A stretch of DNA of 64,000 bases from positions 132,933 to 196,932 of the forward strand of contig CAYOJK010000004.1 of assembly GCA_964404285.1 (NCBI GenBank), in the 5' to 3' direction. Numbering within the stretch: position 1 is the first letter of the stretch; each line of letters starts with the position of its first letter. The notes beneath the pieces are model-generated. The model made no database searches, was not told where the DNA came from, and was given only the letters and a program-made list of their open reading frames with translations. The position numbers and the translations under genes were made by a program. Source of the stretch: JBASEY01 sp964404285 (GTDB taxonomy: Bacteria; CSSED10-310). Shown here piece after piece: positions 29,742-39,964 of this stretch.

Positions 29742-30758
29742 TTACCAATAGTTGATTTTCATGGCGTCTTTAACCCGCCGCAGCACTTCGTTGGATTTTT
29801 CCTGACCTTTTCTGCTGCCTTCACGTAGTAATTCTTTGACCATTTTTCGATTTTCTTCGAATTTTTTAGCGCGTTCCCGAATCGGAGCCAAATACTCCGT
29901 CAGCAGTTCAGTCAGTTTTCGTTTATCTTCCGTGCATCCCATTTTGCCGGCTTTGCAATCCGCTACCAGTTGCTGATGGCCGTCAGGATCGACCAGTTTT
30001 AAATATTCACAAACAACACAGCCTTCCGGATGACCGGGATCGGTTTTCTTAATTTTGAGCGGGTCGGTGTAAGCGCTGAACACTTTTTCGCGGATCGTTT
30101 TTGGGTCGTCACGAAGATAAATGCAGTTATTCAATGATTTGCTCATTTTGCTACTGCCGTCAGTGCCCCGGATACGAGCGACTTCGGTCACTCGCGCTTC
30201 CGGTTCCACCAGCGCTTCGACCTGGTATGTGTGATTAAAACGCCGAACGATTTCGCGGGTCAATTCGATCATCGGAAGTTGATCTTCTCCGACCGGGACC
30301 AAGTCGGCATCAAACGCCGTGATATCCGCGGCCTGGCTGACAGGATAGCCGAAAAATCCATACGTGACGCCTTTCGCAAACAACTCCTGTTTGCTTTCGA
30401 TTTCGGCTTTGACTGTGGGATTCCTCTCCAAACGGGCCAGAGTTACAAAATTACCGTAAAAAACAGTCAACTCGGCAATCGCCGGAATAGTTGATTGAAT
30501 CACATATTTGACGGTTTCAGGGTCGATGCCGGAGGCGAAATTGTCGATCGCGACCTCTTCGACATTGGCATGAACTTTTTCCGGTGTCTTGAAATTGTCC
30601 GTCAGAGCTTGGACATCGGCAATCAAAAGATAGGTATCATATTTATCCTGTAATTCGACACGTGATTTGACCGACCCGAAATAATGGCCAAGATGAAGTC
30701 GGCCGGTAGGGCGATCGCCGGTTAAAATGATAGGTTTTGCTTTCTTTTCAGTGTCCAT
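29742..30758 (-). CDS. trpS: Tryptophanyl-tRNA synthetase
   Basis: A 338-residue class I synthetase. T-G-D-R-P-T-G-R-L-H-L-G-H-Y carries the HIGH-like motif near residue 21, and K-M-S-K-S-L-N-N lies near residue 202. G-E-D-Q-L-P-M-I-E-L-T-R is the usual ATP/tRNA-binding phrase. It charges tRNA-Trp. The start at 30758 follows GAGGAA and gives the normal N-terminus; 23 extra codons upstream are in frame but unsupported. Confidence 0.96.
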   Translation of the reverse strand: MDTEKKAKPIILTGDRPTGRLHLGHYFGSVKSRVELQDKYDTYLLIADVQALTDNFKTPEKVHANVEEVAIDNFASGIDPETVKYVIQSTIPAIAELTVFYGNFVTLARLERNPTVKAEIESKQELFAKGVTYGFFGYPVSQAADITAFDADLVPVGEDQLPMIELTREIVRRFNHTYQVEALVEPEARVTEVARIRGTDGSSKMSKSLNNCIYLRDDPKTIREKVFSAYTDPLKIKKTDPGHPEGCVVCEYLKLVDPDGHQQLVADCKAGKMGCTEDKRKLTELLTEYLAPIRERAKKFEENRKMVKELLREGSRKGQEKSNEVLRRVKDAMKINYW

Positions 30759-30886
30759 AATGAATTCCTCGTCGTTGTAATCCGCCTGGAAACGTGATCG
30801 AGACCACAATGTCATATCCTGCGGCACCGTCTAAGTGTAGCGGGAGAACGGTCAGGGTGCAATCATACTCTTGTCTATCCGATCGA

Positions 30887-31290
30887 TTAGAGACCCAACA
30901 GGACGGTAAGCGTATCCATGCTGTACAGAAACCAGCTTTGCGGATCTAGAAACGCGCCGTACCAATTGAACTCCATAACCATTGGTGACGTGTGCCTGAA
31001 TCACCATATCATCGCCCTTGTAATAGGCTTTCTGTCGGAGTGTATGTCAATGTTGTGATTCCGTTGTTCCTGAAGCCCCTTCCACATCGGTCAAGTGAAC
31101 GGTCGCGATCTACGTAAGGCCTCCTTCCAAATTGAGGTCAAGCCATTGATATATATCGGGAAATAAGATGGTCATGATTGTTCGGTCAACATTCCACGTG
31201 GCATCGACTTTGTCGGCCAATTCATCGAATGTTCCGTAACCTTTGCCAGATGCCGGCGGTTTCACCTTGACATCCTCCAAAGCGGGGAAT
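30887..31290 (-). pseudogene. Decayed gene for an exported beta-domain protein
   Basis: Protein-like stretches appear in several frames. From 31285 downward one reads P-P-A-S-G-K-G-Y-G-T-F-D-E-L-A-D-K-V-D then I-M-T-I-L-F-P-D-I-Y-Q-W-L-D-L, broken by a TAG. Next is Y-Y-K-G-D-D-M-V-I-Q-A-H-V-T-N-G-Y-G, and in a shifted frame M-E-F-N-W-Y-G-A-F-L-D-P-Q-S-W-F-L-Y-S-M-D and a stop at 30887. The last part has the style of the C-terminal module of the secreted protein at 7233-9545. At least two frame changes and a stop make it a pseudogene. The assignment is by eye only. Confidence 0.5.
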
Positions 31291-31461
31291 TCTTAATGGC
31301 CAGTCACAATAGTTGAAAAATAGATGTTTTTATGTTGAATAGTTTTAGTATGACTTGTTGGTATATTCTGGAAATCAATCTTTAAAAACGGTGAAAGTCG
31401 GGTTGCTTTTAGAACTCGTTGACAATGTCGGCTTGGGTGGTTAAATTCAGGTTTGGTTTTT

Positions 31462-31535
31462 GCGCCCGTAGCTCAGTCGGATAGAGCGCTTGCCTCCGGA
31501 GCAAGAGGTCGCGCGTTCGAATCGCGCCGGGCGTA
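31462..31535 (+). tRNA. tRNA-Arg (anticodon CCG)
   Basis: A 74-nt cloverleaf. Acceptor GCGCCCG pairs with CGGGCGT (first pair G-U); D stem GCTC/GAGC; anticodon stem CTTGC/GCAAG with loop CTCCGGA (anticodon CCG); T stem GCGCG/CGCGC with loop TTCGAAT. The discriminator is A, and the CCA end is not encoded. It is followed by gene-poor accessory DNA, which is common next to tRNA genes. Confidence 0.97.
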
Positions 31536-32082
31536 TAGTGAAATCAATTACTTACAGCGTTTTTTAGAAGCGAAAAAATCTAGCTTATATCTATTTTAAA
31601 AATATTATTTACGGTAATCAAAGATTGGTGAAGGAGTCGAAGGGACCGATCAAGTTGATAGAACTTTTGGGGGGAGATGGGACGTATGGGACAAGGGACG
31701 GATGGGGCCGTCAAGGAGAGATGGGACAAAGATTAAGAATTTAGCTTTATCATAAGATTAGAGTCCCATTTGTCCTATTCGTCGCATTTGTTTCAAAACT
31801 TCCTAGAATTGTTACTATAAGAAACAGCTATGATATAACTGGATTTTGATCGTTCAAATATTAGGAATTTTTTTATTTTCCACAGATGACGCAGATGAAC
31901 GCAGATATGTGCCGACCGCATGTATTTCGGCCTTACGGGTTTGATATTCGGAAATAAAAGTTGGTTCGTGTTGTTATTTTTGGATGTCTGTCCCCCGAAA
32001 GTAACCGATCCGAAGATACAAAATTGGAAGTCTGTCCCCCGGAAGGAACAGATGTCAGTGCAGATGTCTGTCCCCGAAAAAC

Positions 32083-32133
32083 AACCCCCCTTCTCTATTC
32101 ATGGAGAAGGGGCCGGGGGATGAGGTCGTCACC
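32083..32133 (+). repeat. Dispersed GC-rich hairpin repeat, copy A
   Basis: CCCCTTCTC and GAGAAGGGG form a stem, followed by CCGGGGGATGAGGTC and CACC. Related copies are at 42214-42263, 56070-56120 and, in a variant arrangement with the GATGACCTCATCCCCC arm first, at 63809-63860. Confidence 0.8.
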
Positions 32134-32207
32134 GTGGATCAAGACGTTATTCGCGTTCATTCGCGGTAAAAAAAGAACATTTCATTGATGCTTGATTTTT
32201 TTTTACC

Positions 32208-32249
32208 AGCCAATAAAAATCCCCAGAATTCGGTCAATAACTTTCCCCA
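32208..32249 (+). mobile_element. Remnant of an IS21-family terminus
   Basis: Two repeats, GCCAATAAAAATCCCC (32209-32224) and GGTCAATAACTTTCCCC (32232-32248), spaced about 24 nt. They match the repeat type and spacing at the left end of the IS21 element at 38981 (GGCCATTAAG and GGCCAATAAG, 25 nt apart). No transposase gene is attached. The ankyrin genes and the methyltransferase lie between the two ends. Confidence 0.5.
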
Positions 32250-32558
32250 GTTTTGAGGCTATATCTCGGGGTGTCTTTTTGGCCAGGAAAATTTAATGGC
32301 CCAATGCGCCTTCCTTCAGTTGCCCATGGTCCACATTTATTCCTTCGATGACATATCAGGTAGATTTATAATGCCCATAATTGAATCGTTTTTATATCCC
32401 TGTTGATAGGTAGAGCAGCAAAAGTTTGAAGGCTAATTCTAGACTATTCAATAGAAAACAGGTATGATGTGAGATCAGACGATATTGTTGAACAATTAAG
32501 AAATATTCGTTCTAAAGTTATTGATATTACTCGATCGATCAACTGCTGTTCGATTTTT

Positions 32559-32660
32559 GAAATCCATGAGTTATGATGACTAAGGATCATGGAAAGGGCT
32601 GAAGGAGTTGATTAGGTAGAAGGGGTGCATGGGAAAAACACGTCATAGGGAGGCGCTGGT
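32559..32660 (+). repeat. Leader of first ankyrin gene, duplicated at 33617-33721
   Basis: About 100 bp directly upstream of the first ankyrin gene are closely similar to 33617-33721 upstream of the second. Shared phrases include GTTATGATGACTA, CTGAAGGAGTTGATT and AAGTCATAGGGAG or its near match, ending in the ribosome site GGGAG and the ATGAGCTT start. The two genes therefore arose by duplication that included the 5' leader, and may share regulation. Confidence 0.8.
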
Positions 32661-33461
32661 ATGAGCTTGAATTATAATAAAGGCGATCTTTTGAAAGCGT
32701 CACAAAAAGGTGATCTTAGCCTTGTTAAACGTTTGCTGGAACATGGCGCTGATGTTGACGAGAAAATTGATAATGGTTTTACATCTCTTATGTTTGCATC
32801 CTGGGAAGGTCATCTAGATGTTGTTGAATATCTAGTGGAACATGGCGCTGATGTGTACAACATGGAGCATAATCAAGGCATACCACCTCTTATGATGGCA
32901 TCTCATAAAGGTCATCTCGAAATCGTAAAATATTTGCTGGAAAAAACCGGTAATGTGGATATAAAAAGTAAAGACGGTTTTACATCACTTATAGTAGCAT
33001 CCTGGGAAGGCCATCTAGATGTTGTTGAGTATCTACTGGACCATGGCGCTGACGTGAATAGTGAAGATGATAAAGGCGCTATTTCTTTTATGTATGCCTC
33101 ACGGTTTGGCCATGTTGATATTGTTAAGTATTTGTTACCAAAAAGCCATAATGTGGATATAAAAATTAAAGAGGGTATAACATCACTTATGTTTGCATCA
33201 GGGGCAGGTCACCGCGATGTCGTTGAGTATCTAGTGGAACAAGGAGCTGATCTGAATATCAAAGACGAAGATGGTTTGACATCACTTATGCTTGCCTCAC
33301 AAAAAGGTCACCTGGATGTTGTAGAAAAACTGTTAGAATACGATGCATCCGTAAACCTGAGAAATAATGACGGCAAATCTGCGCATGCATTGGCCTTGGA
33401 TGAAAACCACGGTGAAATCGTTAAGCTTTTATTGAAATATGGCGCCGATACAAGTGATTAA
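32661..33461 (+). CDS. Ankyrin-repeat protein
   Basis: A 266-residue protein built almost wholly of about seven to eight 33-residue ankyrin repeats (consensus G-x-T-S-L-M-x-A-S-x-x-G-H-L-D-V-V-E-Y-L-L-x-H-G-A-D-V-N). It has no signal peptide or membrane segment, so it is probably cytosolic or exported by a non-Sec route. Ankyrin arrays mediate protein binding; no enzyme domain is attached and the partner is unknown. The first residues (M-S-L-N-Y-N-K-G-D-L-L-K-A-S) are shared with the second ankyrin gene. Ribosome site GGGAGG. Confidence 0.93.
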   Translation: MSLNYNKGDLLKASQKGDLSLVKRLLEHGADVDEKIDNGFTSLMFASWEGHLDVVEYLVEHGADVYNMEHNQGIPPLMMASHKGHLEIVKYLLEKTGNVDIKSKDGFTSLIVASWEGHLDVVEYLLDHGADVNSEDDKGAISFMYASRFGHVDIVKYLLPKSHNVDIKIKEGITSLMFASGAGHRDVVEYLVEQGADLNIKDEDGLTSLMLASQKGHLDVVEKLLEYDASVNLRNNDGKSAHALALDENHGEIVKLLLKYGADTSD

Positions 33462-33721
33462 CACAAAGAGGTAATACCTGGATGTTGTGAATACTAAATG
33501 TTAATTCGCGCCTATCTGTACCGGAATTTTTTATCGACGAGAAAACGATTAAAAACCATCAACCGGAGGAGTCAATTTTGCGTAATCGAAGGGGGTCAAA
33601 TTTCGATTGTCATTACGAATTCCACTGGTTATGATGACTATGGATTATGGAAAAGACTGAAGGAGTTGATTCGGTGGTAGAAGGAGTACATGGAAAAAAC
33701 AAGTCATAGGGAGACGTTGGC

Positions 33722-36700
33722 ATGAGCTTACATTATAAGAAAGGCGATCTTTTAAAAGCGTCAATAGAAGGTGATATCAGCCTTGTTAAGGTTTTGGTGA
33801 AACATGGCGCTGATGTGAACGAGAAAATTGATAAAGACTTTACACCACTTATGTTCGCATCCGGGGAAGGCCATCTGGATGTCGTTGAATATTTAGTGGA
33901 CCATGGCGCTGATTTGAACATGAAGTCTGATCAAGGCGCTACACCTTTTATGATGGCATCATATAAAGGTCACCTCGAAGTCGTAAAGTATTTGCTGGCA
34001 AAAACCGGTGATGTGGATAGAAAAGACGAAAACGGTTTTACATCACTAATATTAGCATCAATAGAAGGCCATCTAGATGTTGTTGAGTATCTAGTGGAAT
34101 GTGGCAGTGATGTGAATATAAAAGACAACGATGGTTTTACACCACTTATGCGCGCCGCCCAGAGTGGTCATCTAAGCATTGTAAAGTATCTGGTGGACCA
34201 TGGCGCTGATGTGAATAGCGAAAATGATGAAGGCGCCACTTCTTTACTGTATGCCGCATTGAATGCTTACATTGACATTGTTAAATATTTATTGCCAAAA
34301 GTTCATGATGGTGATAAAAAAGACGACAACGGCTTAACATTACTTATGAAAGTTTCATATCTAGGCCATCTGGATGTCATTAAGTATCTAGTAAACCATG
34401 GCGCTGATGTAAATATAAGAGACAACGAAGGCCTAACATCTCTTATGATAGCTTCACAAGGGGGTCATCTGGAAGTCGTTGAGTATCTTGTGGAGCAAGG
34501 GACAGATGTGAATGTCAAAAATGAAGGCGGCGTGACATCACTTATGTTTGCATCAGGGGGAGGTCATGCTGGTGTTGTTGAGTTTTTGCTTGACCATGGC
34601 GCTGACATTAATGTCAAAGACGACGACGGTTCAACACCACTTATGCTGGCCTCACAAGAGGGGCATCTAGAAGTCATCGAGTATCTAGTAAGCCATGGCG
34701 CTGATGTAACTGGTGAAGATTATGAAGGCGCCACTTCTTTTATGTATGCCTCACGGAATGGCCAAATTGATATTCTTAGATATTTATTACCAAATACCCA
34801 CAATATTGATAAAAAGGATGAAGACGGTACGACATCACTTATGTTTGCTTCAAATGAAGGTCATGGTGAAGTCGTTGAGTATCTAGTGAACCATGGCGCA
34901 GACGTGAATATCAAAGACGAAAATGGTTTGACATCCCTTATGCTTGCATCAGGAAGCGGCTATCTGGATATCGTTAAATTTTTGCTTGACCATGGCGCAG
35001 AGGTCAATGTCAAAGACAACGACGGTTCAACATCGCTTATGCTGGCTTCACAAGAGGGTCATCTAGAAGTTGTTGAATATCTAGTGGAACAAGGGGCAGA
35101 CGTGAATGGTGAAGATAATGAAGGCGCCACTCCTTTTATGAATGCCTCGCGAAGAGGCCAAATTGATATTCTCAGATATTTGTTACCAAACACCCACAAT
35201 GTTGATAAAAAGGATGAAGATGGTTCGACATCACTTATGCTCGCATCAATAGGGAGCCATCGAGACGACATTGAGCATCTGTTTGGCCTTGATTTTGAGT
35301 TTGATGCTAAAGATGAAGATGATTTGACATCACTTGTGTCGGTTTCACAAGAGGATCATCTCGATGTCGTTAAATTTCTAATAGAACAAGGGGCTGATGT
35401 AAATGTCAAAAACAAGCATGGCATTACATCACTAATGTTAGCATCAAGCAGAGGTCATCTCGATGTCATTGAGGTTTTGCTTGACCATGGCGCTGATATT
35501 AATGTCAAAGANNNNNNNNNNNNNNNNNNNNNNNNNNNNNNNNNNNNNNNNNNNNNNNNNNNNNNNNNNNNNNNNNNNNNNNNNNNNNNNNNNNNNNNNN
35601 NNNNNNNNNNNATCTCGATGTCATTGAGGTTTTGCTTGACCATGGCGCTGATATTAATGTCAAAGACAACGACGGTTTTACATCACTAATGCTAGCTTCA
35701 CGAGAAGGTTTTCTTGGTGTCGTTGAGTATCTAGTGGAACAAGGGGCTGACGTGAATTGTGAAGATGATAAAGGCGCGACTTCTTTTATATATGCCTCAC
35801 GGTATGGCCATATTGATATTCTTAAGCATTTATTACCAAAAATCCATAATGTAGATAAAAAAGACGAGGGCGGTTCGACATCACTTATGTTGGCATCTGG
35901 GAGCGGTCGCCTGGATGTTGTTGAGTATCTTGCGGAACATGGCGCAGATGTGAATAGTGAAGATAATGAAGGCGCGACTTCTTTTATGTATGCCTCATTT
36001 AATGGTCATATTGACATGGTCAAGTATTTGTTGCCAAAAATCCACAATGTAGATAAAAAAGACGAGGACGGTTCGACATCACTTATGCTAGCTTCACGTA
36101 GGGGGCGTCTAAATATCGTTGAGTATCTACTGGAGCATGGCGCTGATGTGAATTTAAAAGACAATAACGGTTTTACATCGCTTATGTTTGCATCAAGGGA
36201 GGGTCACCTCGATATCGTTGAGTATCTTGTGAACCATAGCGCTGACGTGAATATGGAAAGTGATGAAGGCCTTACGCCTTTTATGTATGCCTCATTGAAT
36301 GGTCATATTGACATTGTAAAGTTTTTGCTGCCTCGAATTTCTGATGTAGATAGAAAAGAAAGTGACGGTCTTACATCGCTTATGTTTGCATCAGGGGGAG
36401 GCCATCTAGATATCGTTGAGTATCTAGTGGATCATGGCGCTGACGTAAATAGTGAAAATGATAAAGGCTTTACGTCTTTAATGTATGCCTCATTGAATGG
36501 TCATACTGACATTGTAAAGTTTTTGCTGTCTCAAATTTCTGATGTAGATAGAAAAGAAAGTGACGGTTGTACATCACTTATGCTTGCATCAGGAAGCGGC
36601 CATCTGGATATCGTTGAGGTTTTGCTTGACCATGGCGCTGACGTGAATATGGAAAGTGATGAAAACCTTACGCCTTTAATGTATGCCTCATTCAATGGTC

Positions 36701-37947
36701 ATATTGACATGGTTAAGTATTTGTTGCTAAAAACCCACAATGTGGATAAAAGAGACGAAGATGGTTTTACATCGCTTATGCTGGCCTCGCAAGAAGGTCA
36801 TCTAGAAGTTGTTGAGTATTTAATGGCTCACGGCGCAGATGTAAATGTAAAAAACGAAAATGGTTCGACATCATTAATGTTAGCATCGGGGGGAGGCAAT
36901 CTGGATATCGTTAAATATCTAGTGGACCATGGCGCTGATATAACTGTAAAAAACAACGACGGTTTGACATCGCTTATGCTGGCTTCACAAGAGGGTCATC
37001 TAGAAGTCGTTGAGTATCTAGTGGGTCGTGGCGCTGATGTGACTAGTGAAGATGATGAAGGCGCCACTTCTTTTATGTATGCCTCACGGAATGGCCATAT
37101 CGATATTCTTAAGCATTTGTTATCAGAAACTCATGATGTGGATAAAAAAGACGAAAACGGTTTGACATCACTAATGTATGCATCATGGGGAGGTTACCTG
37201 GATGCCGTTGAGTTTCTAGTAGAACAAGGGGCCGGTGTAAATCTCAAATATGAAGATGGTTTTACATCACTTATGCTGGCGTCACAAGAGGGTCATCTGG
37301 ATGTTGTTGAGTATCTTGCGGAACATGGCGCAGAAGTGAATGTAAAAAACATCAAAGGTTCGACACCACTTATGCCGGCTTCACAAGAGGGTCATTTAGA
37401 TGTCGTTGAGTATCTAGTGGAACAAGGGGCTGATGTGAATGCCAAAGACGAAGATGGTAATACATCACTTATGTCGGCATCAGCGAGAGGCCATCTGGAG
37501 ATCGTTGAGTATCTAGTGGAACAAGGGGCTGATGTGAATGCCGAAAACGAAGATGGTAATACATCACTTATATTTGCATCTGGAGAAGGCTATCTGAATA
37601 TCGTTGAGTATTTAGTGAAACAAGACGCTGATATAAACACAAAAAACGCAGAAGGTTGTACAGCGCTCATGGGAGCTTCATCTGAAGGCCACTCAGATGT
37701 CGTTAAGTTTTTGCTTGATCATGACGCTGATGTAAATGCTAAAGATGTGGAAGGTTTGACATCACTTATGTTCGCATCAGAAGAAGGCCACCTGGATGTT
37801 GTAAAAATACTGTTAAAATACGAAGCTTCGATAAATATGAAGGATTATGATGGCAATTCTGCGCTTACATACGCCTCGGAAGAAAACCACAGTGAAGTCG
37901 TTAAACTTTTATTGAGATATGGAGCCAATACAACTGATTTATTCTAA
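33722..37947 (+). CDS. Giant ankyrin-repeat protein, interrupted by an assembly gap
   Basis: An open frame runs from 33722 into the N block at 35512, and ankyrin coding resumes after it to the stop at 37947. If the 55 bp that are identical on both sides of the gap are merged once, the two halves join in the same frame and give one protein of 1356 residues with about 40 ankyrin repeats. Repeats alternate between a common type (H-G-A-D-V-N) and a rarer type ending in Y-L-L-P-K-x-H-N-V-D-K-K, which recurs every few repeats. No signal peptide, membrane helix or catalytic domain is seen. Ribosome site GGGAG. The repeat count may be wrong because of collapse during assembly. Confidence 0.88.
35512..35611. 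other. Assembly gap of 100 Ns
   Basis: Exactly 100 Ns, the default placeholder of many scaffolders and databases. The 55 bp before it (35457-35511) are identical to the 55 bp after it (35612-35666), so the two contigs probably overlap and no sequence may really be missing. Confidence 0.95.
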
Positions 37948-38003
37948 AACCCGGAATGCCTGGATTTGGTAAATACTGAACATTTATTCTCACCTGTCTG
38001 TCC

Positions 38004-38885
38004 TTAAGTCCTCGCTTTATAGTAACACTGTCCGAACTCCTGCTTAATCTGAATTCTTTTCATCGCTGTTTCATAGTATTCCGGATCTATCTCAAAACCG
38101 ATGAAGTCAACAGGCAAATTCAAACAGCCGATAGCAGAATTGCCTATGCCTAAAAAAGGATCCAATACTATTTTCGTGTTATCTATGCCATGCAATTTGA
38201 CACACATTTCCGCTAATTCAGGAGGATAACTTGCGGGATGAGGACGATCTTGTGAGCGATCCTGGATGGTTTTATAAGGAATATACCACACATTGCCCCT
38301 GCATTTGATGCCCGTTGAAGCATTGTGCCATCGATGTGTATTCGTCTGATCCTTATATGGCACACCGATCGAGTGTCGATCGATCTGGACATTTCCGGAT
38401 TTCGTCAAATGAAAGATATATTCGTGCATATCATTCACAAAACGCTTGCTGTTTATCGGTTTATAATGACCGACATTGACTTCGATAGGTTCTTTATAAC
38501 TGGTTTGTTTGATATAGATAGATTTTATCCAGTGAATTACATTCTGTAACTCAAAATGCTTTCGCATGACAAAAATAACTTCAAATGGAACCCATGGGTC
38601 TGATGGTTTGGAGCCCATGTTGAGAAAGAAAGAGCCTTTCTCTGATAGCGCCTCTTTTATAGATAATGCCCAATTGTCTAACCATCTAAGATAGTCTTCA
38701 CGTGGCGTTTTATCATTATATACGCCGTAATTTACTCCAAGATTATACGGAGGCGATGTCACGACAACGTCGATAGAATCGGGTTTTATATGTTTACGCA
38801 TTCCAGATATGCAATCATCAAAAATAAATGTGTGTGTGTTCCCCTTTTTGGTATTAACGATTATTTTTTTATTGTTTACGTTCAA
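38004..38885 (-). CDS. DNA methyltransferase, beta class (TSPPY)
   Basis: A 293-residue site-specific methyltransferase. The catalytic motif T-S-P-P-Y near residue 43 comes before the AdoMet-binding motif D-P-F-L-G-I-G-N near residue 250. This order marks the beta class, and the S-P-P-Y form favours N4-cytosine over N6-adenine methylation. No restriction endonuclease gene is next to it, so it may be solitary or the remains of a restriction-modification pair. The start is a TTG at 38885; the first ATG would remove a conserved N-terminal strand. It lies between the ankyrin genes and the IS21 element. Confidence 0.88.
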   Translation of the reverse strand: MNVNNKKIIVNTKKGNTHTFIFDDCISGMRKHIKPDSIDVVVTSPPYNLGVNYGVYNDKTPREDYLRWLDNWALSIKEALSEKGSFFLNMGSKPSDPWVPFEVIFVMRKHFELQNVIHWIKSIYIKQTSYKEPIEVNVGHYKPINSKRFVNDMHEYIFHLTKSGNVQIDRHSIGVPYKDQTNTHRWHNASTGIKCRGNVWYIPYKTIQDRSQDRPHPASYPPELAEMCVKLHGIDNTKIVLDPFLGIGNSAIGCLNLPVDFIGFEIDPEYYETAMKRIQIKQEFGQCYYKART

Positions 38886-38987
38886 AGCGGAGATTCCCTG
38901 AGTGAAAATATATGAATTTCAGGTTTCCGCGTCAAGAATCACAAACGGATAATTACTCGCTCAACTTTAGCGCCTCTGTTTGTGACT

Positions 38988-39139
38988 GGCCATTAAGTTT
39001 TCCCCACTTTTTGGCCAATAAGATTCCCCACTTTGGAGGATGCCAAGGTGTAAACGCTGTGTCAAGGAGTTCGCAGGTGGTAGTGGTGGGCGGCATGCCG
39101 CCCCGGCCTGGCTTTTCCCAGCGGTCATTAAGATTCCCC
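38988..39139 (+). repeat. IS21 terminal transposase-binding repeats
   Basis: Three similar sites: GGCCATTAAGTTTTCCCC (38988), GGCCAATAAGATTCCCC (39013) and GGTCATTAAGATTCCCC (39123). IS21 elements carry several such repeats at each end, bound by the transposase. Confidence 0.75.
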
Positions 39140-39159
39140 TGTTAGCTGAAGTCATTCTA

Positions 39160-39933
39160 TTAATCGTCTGATTCATTGTGTTTTTCTCCTGCTTTTTGGG
39201 GTCCTTTGATGCGATAGCTTTCCCCTTTAATCGCAAACAAAATGACATGGTGCAGCAACCGATCCAATAAAGCCGATACTTGGACCTGATCCTCAAAGAT
39301 ATCCGCCCAGCCGGAAAAGTCTTTATTCGTCGTGACAATAATGGAGGTATTCTCATAGGCTTTACTGATCAAACGAAACAGAAAGTTGCCCTGCTGACGA
39401 TTGACCTTCTCATACCCTAATTCATCCAGGATGATACCATCGAATTTAAGGAGCTTTTTCTGAAGATGAAACAATTGATGGGTGGTGGCGGCCAACGCCA
39501 TTTGATCCATCAAATCCGCAACGGTCGTGAAATACACTTTATATCCCCGTTCGATCGCCTCGACACCCAGCCCGATGGACAAGTGCGTTTTGCCCACGCC
39601 AGCCTGACCGGCAAATATCACGTTTTCTGCATTTTCTATCCAGCGGCATTCTCTAAGGCTGTTGAGCCGGGTTTCTGACAGGGAGGGTTGGAAAGCAAAG
39701 TCAAACTCATCCAGACGCTTGATCACGGGAAACCGGGCAGCGCGTAATCGTCGTTGATAATTGGACACATCACGGCCTTGCAGCTCTTCTTTAACCAGGC
39801 CGGTCAGAAACTCAAGATGAGACATCGATCGTGATTCCGCTAATCGCAGATAATCATCCAAATGCTGACGGATAGTGGACAGTTTCAACCGCTTAAGCCC
39901 TTCGATCACTTCCTTATAACTCGTGCTGCTCAT
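39160..39933 (-). CDS. istB: IS21-family helper ATPase IstB
   Basis: A 257-residue AAA+ ATPase. Walker A is G-Q-A-G-V-G-K-T at about residue 97; the Walker B-like segment is G-I-I-L-D-E-L-G-Y, and T-T-N-K-D-F-S-G-W the sensor region. IstB helps IstA choose targets and is conserved in IS21. The start at 39933 follows AGAGGT; the frame is open 18 codons further, overlapping the istA remnant. It appears full-length although its partner is broken. Confidence 0.93.
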   Translation of the reverse strand: MSSTSYKEVIEGLKRLKLSTIRQHLDDYLRLAESRSMSHLEFLTGLVKEELQGRDVSNYQRRLRAARFPVIKRLDEFDFAFQPSLSETRLNSLRECRWIENAENVIFAGQAGVGKTHLSIGLGVEAIERGYKVYFTTVADLMDQMALAATTHQLFHLQKKLLKFDGIILDELGYEKVNRQQGNFLFRLISKAYENTSIIVTTNKDFSGWADIFEDQVQVSALLDRLLHHVILFAIKGESYRIKGPQKAGEKHNESDD

Positions 39934-39964
39934 GATCGACCTCTGAATGTGATGTCGTAATAGT

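Larger units (their letters stand above)
31536..32660. other. Gene-free accessory stretch
   Basis: About 1.1 kb without a credible gene. It contains T-G-G-G-A-C-rich short repeats (31670-31790, with GGGACAAA and its inverse TTTGTCC), phrases repeated as GTCTGTCCCC at about 31985-32080, one copy of a dispersed GC-rich hairpin (32083-32133), IS21-end-like repeats (32208-32249), and the duplicated leader of the ankyrin genes (from 32559). It looks like accumulated debris of mobile DNA downstream of a tRNA. Confidence 0.6.

Noticed and set aside
31920..32188. Two short plus-strand open frames
   Set aside because: They run across repeated GTCTGTCCCC words and the dispersed hairpin repeat, and differ in frame with no ribosome site.
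33498..33680. 60-residue open frame between the ankyrin genes
   Set aside because: It covers the duplicated leader sequence and has no ribosome site; the equivalent leader before the first ankyrin gene does not keep the frame open.
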